From Silene noctiflora (Eukaryota > Streptophyta > Magnoliopsida > Caryophyllales > Caryophyllaceae): 26,736 bases of DNA. Below the pieces are notes generated by a model. That model worked only from the letters and a program-made list of their open reading frames with translations. It made no database searches and had not been told where the DNA came from. Below are positions 1 to 8,254 of the stretch, piece after piece. Numbering within the stretch: the stretch's first letter is position 1; each line of letters starts with the position of its first letter. The position numbers were made by a program, and so were the translations under genes. The DNA lies in assembly GCA_009801015.1 (NCBI GenBank), contig VHZZ01007834.1:22367-49102 (forward strand), read 5' to 3'.

Positions 1-62
1 CACGACCATCAAGTTTAGAACAAAAAACTTAACCACTAAGCTACTTGATTGATAATGACTAT
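1..62 (-). repeat. tRNA-derived SINE fragment, cut by the window edge
   Basis: Read on the minus strand, 43-28 gives TAGCTTAGTGGTTAAG, which fits the RNA polymerase III A box (TRGCnnAGTGG) of tRNA-related plant SINEs. The expected B box would lie just before position 1 and cannot be seen. A true tRNA gene is less likely because the flanking bases do not form an acceptor stem. Confidence 0.5.
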
Positions 63-131
63 TATAGAACATATATTGTATATATCTTTGTTTCCTTGTT
101 TTTTTTTTTTATAAAAAAAAATTTCCGCCAA

Positions 132-170
132 CCGAGGGTGCGCACGTGCGGTGCTGTGCGCACCCCTCGG
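132..170. repeat. GC-rich inverted repeat with central G-box
   Basis: Positions 132-145 (CCGAGGGTGCGCAC) pair with 156-170 with a single bulged C, around a 10-base loop. CACGTG (G-box/E-box core) lies at 143-148. The hairpin stands next to an AT-rich T/A tract (101-124) and is flanked by direct repeats TCCGCCA. It could be the end of a mobile element or a bZIP/bHLH binding site; the sequence alone does not decide. Confidence 0.5.
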
Positions 171-242
171 TCCGCCAGTGGATATAGATTTACATTGCGA
201 AATAACATATTTGAGTACCAACTAATACAACCCGTACGCGGA

Positions 243-276
243 CCCCAACCCCAACCCCAACCCCAACCCGGTTGGG
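243..276. repeat. CCCCAA hexamer array, G-quadruplex-prone on minus strand
   Basis: Four perfect CCCCAA units plus CCC run from 243 to 269, followed by the inverted sequence GTTGGG. The minus strand therefore reads repeated GGGGTT with two-base loops, a strong G-quadruplex pattern. It lies about 100-200 bp upstream of the probable NMT leader. Confidence 0.8.
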
Positions 277-359
277 CACATTTGAGTCTTTGACAAGTCT
301 CTAATTGGTTCTTGTAAAACCAATCCCTTTTTGTCATTGTAAAGTAGTTGGTCCAAATA

Positions 360-463
360 GATTGATCCCCAAAACCCAGAGAATAACAACACTCAAGAAT
401 CTCTCAGTCTCCCTCTTCGTTTACCTTACTGGATCTCTTCATTACTCCTCTTCCCTTTGTCAG
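360..463 (+). other. probable non-coding leader exon of the NMT gene
   Basis: A CT-rich stretch ending in TTTGTCAG directly before GTAATT looks like a plant 5' untranslated exon ending at 463. The transcription start is not visible; 360 is approximate. The coding exon of NMT lies about 0.9 kb downstream, so a leader intron is the simplest reading. Confidence 0.4.
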
Positions 464-1339
464 GTAATTATAATTATCTTAATTCCATGTTTTAACTAAT
501 TCATTGCTCATTTTTCAATTTTTAATCATTAGGGTTTATCATAATTTGTGATCTTTATAATCAGCTAATATATGAATTTAACCCATATGTTTAATTCCCT
601 CGATTATTACGTTGCTGATGTTTTTTCTTTGTTTTCTTTAATTTGGGTTCTTTGTTGATGTAATGATATTGGTTTTTTTAGATTGTGATTTGATTTCTTG
701 TTAATATAGTTCATTAAGCATGTTTTAGAAGAATTAGCACAAATACTTGCAAAAGACGGTCTTTTATTGTAAGACTAACCGATATTATGTAATAATACGG
801 TGATAATGGGAAATTAGGTAAATGGGTATAGCTCTAAAACTTGTAAAAGACAGTCTTTTATCGTAAGACCAACCGATATTATTTGATAATGTAGTGGTAA
901 TGGTAAATGGGTCTGTGGGTATATGGGTATGTGGGTCTGTCTTACAATAATTTAACTTGAGACGGTCTTTCAGGAGACTGTCAGACTAAATTTTGGACTA
1001 ATGGAGGATAGTAAGTTGCCTGCAAGTGAGTCAGTTGTAAATGGGGACTCGAATTCCGATGAGAATGTAGCAACTAGGCAAAGTGAAACTAGCATGGAAG
1101 CCATAGCTAGGAGAAAGCAGGAATCTCGTGCTATTGATGTGGTTTTTTGAGATTGTGATTTGATTCTTGTTAATATAGTTTATTAAGCAAGTTCTAGAAG
1201 AATTAGCACAAAAACTTGTGAAAGACAGCCTTATATTGTAAGACCAACCGATGTCCAGTATTAGTTAATAATATGATGGTAATGGGAAATTGGGTTTAGG
1301 GTCTGTCTTACGATGTTCTAATGTGAGACGGCTTTTCAG
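464..1339 (+). other. leader intron of NMT with internal tandem duplication
   Basis: The donor GTAATT is at 464. The acceptor TTTTCAG ends at 1339, 28 bases before the NMT start codon. A second acceptor, GGTCTTTCAG, ends at 973 inside the upstream duplicate. The intron carries a repeat family with the core GAC(A/G)GTCTTTTATTGTAAGAC near 752-775 and 846-868, a diverged copy near 1222-1245, and inverted copies ending at 970 and 1336. Splice sites are inferred without transcript data. Confidence 0.45.
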
Positions 1340-1497
1340 GAGATTGCCGGGCTAAGTTTTGGGGCTAATGGAGGAGAGTAAGTTGCCTGCAAGTGAGTCA
1401 GTTGTAACTGGAGACTCGAATTCAGAAGAGAATGTAGCAACTAGGCTAAGTGAAACTAGCATGGAAGCGATGGCAAGGAGGATGCAGGAGTCTCTTG
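670..1497 (+). repeat. tandem partial duplication: intron 3' end plus first 46 NMT codons
   Basis: Unit 1 (about 670-1138) and unit 2 (about 1141-1497) both begin with a GGTTTTTT-GATTGTGATTTGAT stretch. Both continue through the GTAAGAC/GTCTTAC repeat and end inside the NMT coding start. Over the 46 shared codons there are 13 base differences by eye, about 7 changing the amino acid, and no indel. Unit 1 has an extra internal copy of about 100 bp of the GACGGTCTTT repeat. Unit 1 breaks off at GCTATTGA, where the second copy of the intron begins. Confidence 0.85.
1001..1150 (+). pseudogene. truncated duplicate of the NMT 5' coding end (49-codon ORF)
   Basis: ATG at 1001 opens a 49-codon frame that matches the NMT amino terminus for about 46 codons. 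It then runs into duplicated intron sequence and stops at TGA 1148-1150. No catalytic part of NMT is present, so it cannot make enzyme. If transcripts use the acceptor at 973, or retain the intron, this becomes an upstream ORF ending 217 bases before the real start codon and would be expected to lower NMT translation. If the acceptor at 1339 is used, it is removed with the intron. The start context matches that of the real gene because both come from the same duplication. Confidence 0.7.
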
Positions 1498-2675
1498 CTA
1501 TTGAGAATCGACATAAGTTTTGGGAGACTCAACCGGTAGGGCAATTCAAGGACATTGGGGATGGCAGTTTGCCTGAGGGTCCCATTGAGCAGCCTACACC
1601 GTTGTCGGAAGTTAAACAGGAGCCATATAACTTGCCTGGTCCATATGAGTGGATCACTTGTGATATGGAGACTGAGGAGATGTGTGCCGAGGTTTACAGT
1701 CTTCTTGCCAATAACTATGTTGAGGATGATGAGAACATGTTTAGGTTCAACTATTCGAAGGAGTTCCTGCAATGGGCTCTTCGGCCACCTGGGCATTACA
1801 AGAGTTGGCATATTGGGGTGCGGGTCAAAACCTCAAAAAAGCTTGTGGCCTTTATTACAGGTGTTCCGGCAAAGATTAGGGTGCGAGGTGAGGTTGTTTT
1901 AATGGCTGAGGTTAACTTCCTGTGTGTTCATAAGAAGCTTAGGTCGAAAAGGCTTGCACCTGTTATGATCAAAGAGGTTACTAGAAGGGTTCATTTGGAA
2001 AATATATGGCAAGCCGCTTATACTGCAGGGATCGTTATTCCAACACCTGTAGCCACTTGCCAATATTGGCATAGGTCTCTGAACCCGAAGAAGTTGATTG
2101 ATGTTGGTTTTTCAAGGCTTGGTCCTAGGATGACAATGAGCCGCACTATCAAGCTCTACAAGCTGCCGGACTCGCCAGTTACACCTGGGTTCAGGAAGAT
2201 GGAGCTTCGTGATGTTCCTGCCGTAACCCGGCTACTGAGAGGTTATCTGAACCAGTTTATTGTTGCACCCGACTTTAACGATGACGATGTTGAACATTGG
2301 CTTCTTCCTAAAGAAGATGTCGTTGATGGGTTTGTTGTCGAAAGTCCTGTGACCCATGAGATCACTGATTTTTGCAGCTTTTACACGCTGCCATCCACTA
2401 TTCTTGGCAACCCAAATTACACAAATCTAAAGGCTGCTTATTCTTACTACAATGTGGCTACAAGAACTCCATTGATTCAGTTGATGAATGATGCTCTTAT
2501 AATAGCAAAAAAGAAAGACTATGACGTTTTCAATGCCTTGGACATTATGGAGAATGAATCGTTTCTCAAGGAGCTGAAATTCGGCCCTGGTGATGGCAAG
2601 CTTCATTACTATCTTTACAACTATCGCTTAAGGCAACCCATGAAGCCTTCTGAGCTTGGGCTTGTACTACTGTAG
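1368..2675 (+). CDS. NMT1: glycylpeptide N-tetradecanoyltransferase (N-myristoyltransferase)
   Basis: The enzyme moves myristate from myristoyl-CoA to the N-terminal glycine of nascent cytosolic proteins such as calcium-dependent kinases and small GTPases. The 435-residue frame is uninterrupted and has the usual family length. HKFWETQPVG (about residue 49) opens the conserved core. The first NMT signature, EVNFLCVHK, is near residue 181, followed by KKLRSKRLAP. The second signature, KFGPGDGK, lies near residue 404. The protein ends in GLVLL, and in this family the C-terminal Leu carboxylate is the catalytic base. I chose ATG 1368; an in-frame TTG nine bases earlier is not a eukaryotic start. 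Coding is in one exon with a leader intron upstream. The N-terminal coding sequence is duplicated upstream. The gene is convergent with the tetraspanin. The family assignment is secure; the isoform number is by analogy. Confidence 0.97.
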   Translation: MEESKLPASESVVTGDSNSEENVATRLSETSMEAMARRMQESLAIENRHKFWETQPVGQFKDIGDGSLPEGPIEQPTPLSEVKQEPYNLPGPYEWITCDMETEEMCAEVYSLLANNYVEDDENMFRFNYSKEFLQWALRPPGHYKSWHIGVRVKTSKKLVAFITGVPAKIRVRGEVVLMAEVNFLCVHKKLRSKRLAPVMIKEVTRRVHLENIWQAAYTAGIVIPTPVATCQYWHRSLNPKKLIDVGFSRLGPRMTMSRTIKLYKLPDSPVTPGFRKMELRDVPAVTRLLRGYLNQFIVAPDFNDDDVEHWLLPKEDVVDGFVVESPVTHEITDFCSFYTLPSTILGNPNYTNLKAAYSYYNVATRTPLIQLMNDALIIAKKKDYDVFNALDIMENESFLKELKFGPGDGKLHYYLYNYRLRQPMKPSELGLVLL

Positions 2676-3071
2676 TGCAATTTTCCGTTGAAACCTCAAC
2701 CGACACCTGAGATATCCTAGGTAAGACTTTTTGTTTGTTGAGTTTTTGGGACTAGTGGTTTCTTGGTAATGACTTGTCTGTTCGTGTTGGATACTCTGTT
2801 TGAATTGATTACCCCCATCTTGTTCTTGTTAAACTCAGAAATTTTGGGCTTCTCGATAACCGGTTGCTATTGATCATATATACGGTTTGCTTGAGACAAT
2901 TTGAAATAGAGATCTTTTTTCCCTTATTTATGTATTATATCATATGTTCTGGAATACATATTTTACTCCCCGACATTTAGAAGATAGAAAATATTAAACC
3001 CCTCAGTAGTTAAAAGAAAAAGAAAGACCATTTAGCACCACATAAATTCGCCACCGAATAAGTACTTGGTA
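2676..3071. other. 3' region between the convergent NMT and tetraspanin genes
   Basis: No coding sequence is visible. A possible 3'-UTR intron of NMT lies at 2721-2838: CCTAG before GTAAGACT, a T-rich body, and an acceptor ending AAACTCAG. Its donor is 45 bases after the NMT stop codon. AT-rich sequence near 2930-2965 could hold polyadenylation signals for NMT. The rest is unremarkable. Confidence 0.35.
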
Positions 3072-4270
3072 TTATCGGAGGGCGCAAGCAGCAATGATGA
3101 AGATGAAAAAGAGAATAACAAGAAGAGCAGTGTTAAGGATGGTAACTTTTTTCCAGCCTTTGACGAAGAAAGCTAGATAACCCCCCTTGCATGTTTCACA
3201 ATTGTAGCACAATTTGGCAGGGTCATTGCTCCAAGCTTTGCAATCTGCATCTTGTGATGCCAACCCTTGTGCTGGGACTTCCCATTGCGTGTTACTTTTA
3301 TACTCGTATCCACAATGCACGGGTGGTTTGCAGCACCCCATCTGTTACAGACCGCATTATGAACAATTGCAGAAACAACACTATTAGTTACAATCGAAAA
3401 ACGTTACTACAGTTACGAGCTCAATTCTAGGCATTGAGATCATGACACGATCCAGTTGTAAAAGGTTTTGAAAATCACTGTTACTGCATTTGAGGCACTA
3501 TTACTATATTGGCTGTAATCTGTATGCATGATTCAAAATCTCGGCTCAGATGTATTGGCCGAGTTGCATCGGTTTTTCAATTTACCGATGCGAGATATCG
3601 CCCGTGAAATCACCGAGAATTATTGTGACGACGGATTAAGGACCAATTATACCGAGACTATGACTGATACCGAGATTTTTAACCATGGTTTTATGTATAT
3701 GGCATTACATTGAGTTCAAGACCGAGAAATTGAATTAGATTATAAAAGGAAAAAACAGTTACATACCTCCATGGAAGTCAATTTAGATTTCTTGTATGTA
3801 ACAAAATCCATGAGGGTCCTAAAAGTGCTGATCTTTCCACAAGCATCATGGTGAACCAAGCAATTCACAACATCTTCCCAATGATCATCACTAACAAAGT
3901 TTTTCTTCAACCAATTCGAGAACATTGGAAGTTCATACTCCTTGACTCCTCCCATAACGTCGTTGCCTTTTCCGCCACCCTTAATTAAGACCCCGCTAAC
4001 ACTTAACAATGCCAGTAAACCAATAATTAAGATGAACAATGTGAATAAATACAACCATTGGAAGATGCTCACGCGACAACACGCGCCAAGCAAGCCGATG
4101 AGAGAGACGATGAGTAAACAAAACCCGATGGCAAGGAGAGGTTTGTACATTATGGGATCACAGGGGGAATTTGCCGTTATTCGGAGGAGAAATCCTGCTA
4201 AAAGGATGGGGAAAGAAAGGCATAGTGTAAATGTGTTTAAACATCCTAAAACACAAGTGCTTACACCCAT
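3072..4270 (-). CDS. tetraspanin family protein
   Basis: Two exons on the minus strand, 4270-3767 and 3341-3072, join in phase 0 across a 425-bp intron (donor GAG before GTATGT, acceptor TGTAACAG). The product is 257 residues, close to the usual 260-290 for plant tetraspanins. Four membrane segments lie near residues 7-29, 44-64, 69-94 and 232-254. A large extracellular loop sits between the third and fourth. The plant hallmark GCCKPP follows the exon junction at residues 170-175, with further loop cysteines CYNCETC. Tetraspanins organise membrane microdomains and bind partner proteins at the plasma membrane; some act in embryo and root patterning. The ATG at 4270 gives the typical MGVSTCVLG start. 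A palindromic hairpin lies in the leader. The family is certain; which TET member it is cannot be told. Confidence 0.95.
3342..3766 (-). other. tetraspanin intron with a cluster of ACCGAGA motifs
   Basis: The intron is bounded by GTATGT and TGTAACAG on the minus strand. On the plus strand the 7-mer ACCGAGA occurs four times in 116 bp (3612, 3651, 3669, 3721), with related GCCGAG/CTCGGC just upstream. A 61-codon open frame (3528-3713) covers it but resembles nothing I know, so I treat it as intron sequence, possibly the relic of an insertion. Confidence 0.5.
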
Positions 4271-4386
4271 TTTTCTCCCAAAATTGTTAATTTCTTTCTT
4301 TTTCTTTAAAAAAATTAGGGTTTTTTTTATTTATTTTTAATATGTTTTCTTACCTTGAATAATTAATCCAAGGGGCAAAAAACTGA

Positions 4387-4408
4387 GTTGCATGCAAAAG
4401 CATGCAAC
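4387..4408. promoter_or_regulatory. hairpin with two CATGCA (RY-like) motifs in the tetraspanin leader/promoter
   Basis: GTTGCATGC (4387-4395) and GCATGCAAC (4400-4408) form a perfect 9-bp inverted repeat around four bases. It lies 117 bases before the tetraspanin start codon on the minus strand. Each arm carries CATGCA, the core of the RY element bound by B3-domain seed regulators. Whether it acts as DNA element or RNA hairpin depends on the transcription start, which is not visible. Confidence 0.45.
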
Positions 4409-5079
4409 AGAGAATTGATGGAATGTGGAATTGAGTTTTGAATGATGGGTAAAGAGAGAAAAGGGGGAAACAGTATAAATTAGAGGGCTATTTTTTCAGG
4501 GGACAAATTTTCTCTTTTGAGATATAGATTGATTCTAGATTCTAGGCTAAAATACAGATTTTGTGATTCTATATGCCGAGTATTTCCATATCGCTTCATA
4601 AGCACTGCCATGACCAATACCACATTTTTATTCCCATCATGATTTCTGTTAGTTTAACTTGAAATCATCGTGGATGTACAATGCTTCACATAGACTAACC
4701 TAAGTACATTCCGATTATAGAAAGGCAACAAAAAAAACAGTACATCAACGAACAGGTAATACGGACTAAAGTAATCATCACCGGTCCATAATGTGAGAGA
4801 GATATCATATATTACTTCAGATCAACACTTGTGCATTTTTTAACAAACAAGGGAACCATATTCATATATGGAGTAATTGTTTCGCACATCATCGCTTGAG
4901 CTTGAACCAGACTTTCAACTGGTAGATATGCATCACAACCATCTGAGTTAGGCTACCTCTCGCTAAAATTAGGGAGCGTCATATTGATATATAGTTTATA
5001 TATACATGGAGCTATTCCTGTTAATTTCGTGGGAGTAGAGCGTTTCTGTGTAAAAATGGCAGCCTGAGGCCCTGAAGTA
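4409..5079. other. spacer between the tetraspanin promoter and the 3' end of the L18a-like gene
   Basis: Both flanking genes are on the minus strand. The part near 4409-4560 should hold the tetraspanin promoter: a CT-rich patch on the minus strand and an AT-rich TATAAAT/ATTTATA block at 4473-4479. The part above about 4700 should hold the 3' UTR of the L18a-like gene. No ORF or repeat stands out. Confidence 0.35.
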
Positions 5080-7329
5080 CTAGAGAAGAAGAACAGCCGC
5101 GACTATCAGCACCACAATAGAAAAAGCCAGGGCCTGCAGAAAGACAAAAGGAATTTTATGATAATGGTGCACAGAGGAAATCCAAAAATGTACTAGTAGA
5201 TATCGTTTGATAAAATCTTAGAGATTTTGGCCCGGCAAGTTCTTACGACATACTCAAGGTGACCTGCAATCTACTAAATTCAAATAGCACTCGTATAGTC
5301 GTATGGCTTCACAAAGTAACCCAAGCTGCATGCATATGTTTAACTAAAGCCACTGAGGGTAGTAGTCATGATTAGGATTCAAAAGTCGCCAACAACAAAC
5401 TTGCCTAAATGAGCTCCCTTTATACAGAGTACAAAATAAAACAAAACAAAACAAAACAAAACAAAAAAGAAAAGAAAAATCATTTGAAGCTTAATAGTGA
5501 CTCTCACATTTGTTCAGATTTCAGAAGACCAGCTATGAAGGAATTAAAGAGCTAGTTACTTCTAAGTACTTAACTGGCGTATCGTGTGTCCGACACCTAT
5601 CGTGTCCGACATGGTACTTGGTACTGACACTTCACTTCAGACCAAAAAAAATTGAAACATTCACACAAAATAGCCGTATTCGACACTTGACACATGTCAG
5701 ACACGACACCCGTGTCAGAGAGTCGGGGTAACACAGCTTAATTACGAAATTGTGAATCATCTTGTGAACAGAAATTTCCGGTCACATACCAATTCTCACG
5801 TGGATAATACACTATACATAAGTACTTACAGCGACTGCACAAGTAGCCAGCCCAGTCCGTTCCCTAGGATCTCTCTGGTAGTAATTTCTGAAGTAGAGGA
5901 TTGTAGCATAGTACCACATCAATGGAAAAACAAAGCCAAGAAGAAAACTACAAAGAATTAACATATGTATTTGTGTTAGGAGAGAAGATCAGGGTGTAGG
6001 CAAGAAAGAATAGAAGAAAAATGGGAACTCACGAGAACCAGCCAATTCCACAGCCAAAACATGGGAGGGGCTTATCATACAGTCCTAACGACGAGTCATT
6101 CGCATCTTCAATGAGAGCATAATCTCCACGTATACATTCCTTTTGGTCTTTAGTGTAGCCTGCTATAAACAAAATAAATACCCAGTATTTAAGAAACAAT
6201 ATCAACTACACTCAACGGAGACAAGATCTAAGAAACACATAACCTTATGACATATCATCCACCATCTCACCAAACCCACGATTTGTTAAGATAGTTCATC
6301 ACTCATCAGCACGTGTTGTACTATTTTCAAATGTAATCAATCCTTTTAACATTATATTCTTTGCAAACATGGAACTAGGCATTGGCTCAAGCTCAACTCA
6401 TGTTTGGTGAGATCGCACTCTACTTCACATACGAACAATGTATTACTCCCAAATTCACGACACGTGTCAAGGTCACCTACAGCCTTAACAGAGGTCCACG
6501 TAGCAAAAAAAATGAATTTACTTATTTTCTTAAGTACTCACAATCAATTTTCCAAGTACTTGATGTTCAATATCTGTCTGATTCAGGACATGCTATAATG
6601 AACACGAGAACGATTTTATCATGAGAAGTTGACAGCTTATGTAGTTTACCACAAAATATTACATCTGCTAACAATAAGAAAATATAAAAATTGATAGACG
6701 AAAATGTCATACATTAAAGTAATCCGTAGAATGGTTGAACAGCCATTATGTTTGATACTGTGACCACCGTAATCTATGGGATTTAAGTCCAGAAAAATGT
6801 TGAGAATTGAAGTACAGCACTAACCATGCAAGAATATCCGTTTTAGTTTTACAAATTACGACCATCGCATAAGAAACAAAGTGTATGCTTACCATGAAAG
6901 ATTCTGACCTTCTACAACACGACAATGTTGATAATGAACTACAACACTAACCACGCTATATGACTCTGCCGTCACTGCTCAGTTGTAGTAGTAGTATCTG
7001 CTGATAAACCAAGACATCGGCGAGATGACAATGATTTTATGCTGCATTTTAGCTTTTCTACAAATGTTTTCATCAACTAACAAATGCGGTATCCACACCA
7101 CAAAATTAAATAGCAACTCCATTACCACATTCCTCTTTATAGTTCTTCTCAAACATTGAACAAGGTTTCCATTACTATTCCCTCAAATGACTACCTCAAT
7201 CAAAAGGGATTGCCAACATAATAAAGACTACAACCGGTAATACTCGAGAATTTTAAGGTACGGTGAAACGAAATCATAAACTGCTAGTCAAATTTATAAT
7301 CAAATGAAGAGCAGCTTACCTTGTTCCAT
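5080..7329 (-). CDS. 60S ribosomal protein L18a-like small membrane protein
   Basis: I assembled this gene from splice sites. Minus-strand coding exons are 7329-7320, 6159-6033, 5947-5830 and 5133-5080, all with GT-AG borders and matching phases, giving 102 residues and a TAG stop. The peptide contains KPLPCFGCGIGWFSFLLGF (from residue 33), NYYQRDPRERTGLA (67-80) and a hydrophobic tail to residue 102. This is the plant family named '60S ribosomal protein L18a-like', which is not a ribosomal protein. Two membrane spans are likely, near 39-65 and 79-101, separated by the basic RDPRER loop. Family members are short plant membrane proteins; at least one has been linked to pollen function. The first coding exon is only 10 bases (Met-Glu-Gln plus one base), so the start is the least certain part. 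The exon 2 acceptor is a tandem NAGNAG. Confidence 0.9.
5437..5467. repeat. AAAAC microsatellite
   Basis: About six AAAAC units lie inside the last intron of the L18a-like gene. Confidence 0.85.
5577..5731. repeat. inverted GTGTCCGACAC-type repeat element
   Basis: CGTGTGTCCGACAC (5583-5596) and CGTGTCCGACATG (5601-5613) face the complementary GACACATGTCAGACACG (5689-5705) and CCGTGTCAGAGAGTCGG. This GTGTC/GACAC sequence class is widespread in plant genomes and looks like a small palindromic element. It lies in the last intron of the L18a-like gene. Its exact ends are not resolved. Confidence 0.45.
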
Positions 7330-7990
7330 TCTCAGTTGTAGAACGATTTAGCAGACTGATATCAAACTAATACGCGGCCGAAAATGAACACATCAAATCA
7401 TCTACAAAATTTGAACATAACACAATCAGAAATGTTAATGATTGAAGCTCAATTCTATATCAAACTAAAAATTTATACACATAATCTTAATATCCTGCAT
7501 AATAACATCAATACATATGCCTCCAATGTACACAAACAAAGCAACAGAAAAAAGGGGTCCATAAAAACCCTCTTTTTAATAATAAATTAACCTAATTAAT
7601 CAGCTCAATTTTTCCACAAATTGTACACAACACACTAAACAAAAATCCAAAACAAGCGAAAAGATAGGAACTTTTTAGCTAATAAAGTTGAATTAAACTA
7701 CAAACTGGATTGGAATCAACTAAAAATGAACTAATTTATGAAAATGGAATTGAACCCATGTATATATAGGAAAGTAATTGAGGAAATGAACTATGTATAC
7801 ACAGGGAACTTACGGTCTTATTCTATAATTGCAATTATACGAAGGGAGGGGGAGGGGGAGGGGGAACAACAGGAATTAAAAATGCAGGGGTACATGGGTA
7901 TGCAGAGACTTGCCTGAGATTGAAAAGATTGGAACTTTGAGAGAAATTTGGGAGATTTTGTAGAGAGAGAGAGAGGGTGGATGAGTGAGA
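7330..7990 (-). other. probable leader region of the L18a-like gene, with leader intron
   Basis: On the minus strand a CT-rich leader starts near 7990 (repeated CT at 7965-7978) and runs to a good donor, GACC before GTAAGT (GT at 7813-7812). A plausible acceptor, ATATCAG, ends at 7356, 26 bases before the ATG at 7329. This suggests a non-coding exon at about 7990-7814 and a leader intron at 7813-7356. A G-rich tract at 7844-7864 would appear as C-runs in this mRNA. Confidence 0.4.
7844..7864. repeat. GGGGGA repeat, G-quadruplex-prone on plus strand
   Basis: Four G-runs separated by single A bases. In the presumed L18a-like leader RNA (minus strand) this reads as CCCCCT repeats. Confidence 0.8.
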
Positions 7991-8052
7991 GGTAGACTAG
8001 TTGTTCAAAAGTTGTCTTCTGAAAAGATTAGTGTATTTATTTATTGATGATT

Positions 8053-8068
8053 ATTGCAAATTTGCAAT
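8053..8068. promoter_or_regulatory. perfect 16-bp palindrome in the presumed L18a-like promoter
   Basis: ATTGCAAATTTGCAAT is self-complementary over all 16 bases. It sits roughly 60-80 bp upstream of the presumed minus-strand leader, next to an AT-rich ATAAATAAATAC block (8032-8043) that could serve as a TATA region. A dimeric transcription factor site is possible but unproven. Confidence 0.35.
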
Positions 8069-8164
8069 GTGTGGAGTAAAAGTATGAATTATTGGTTGAC
8101 TAGTGGAGTGAGGGTGTTTTGCATCCAAATGACACCACCTTAAATTGTTGGTTCCCAAACTAAA

Positions 8165-8254
8165 TACTCGCTTTGTTTCGATTAATAATTTAGAGTTATG
8201 TTGAAGCTTTCAAATATGAATGAATGAATGAATACTAATTGAAACGAAAGAATA
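8165..8254. mobile_element. Stowaway-like MITE remnant (~90 bp)
   Basis: The left end TACTCGCTTTGTTTCGATTA and the right end TAATTGAAACGAAAGAATA are imperfect terminal inverted repeats, with TA at both borders. They resemble the TACTCCCTCCGTTTC ends of plant Stowaway (Tc1/mariner-derived) elements. The centre contains four TGAA units. It codes for nothing. Confidence 0.65.

Noticed and set aside
243..269. Interstitial telomere
   Set aside because: The unit is CCCCAA, not the plant CCCTAAA; treated as a microsatellite.
1359..1367. Upstream in-frame start for NMT
   Set aside because: The codon at 1359 is TTG; the first real ATG in frame is 1368 and fits family N-termini.
3528..3713. 61-codon plus-strand ORF
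   Set aside because: It lies inside the tetraspanin intron and resembles no known protein.
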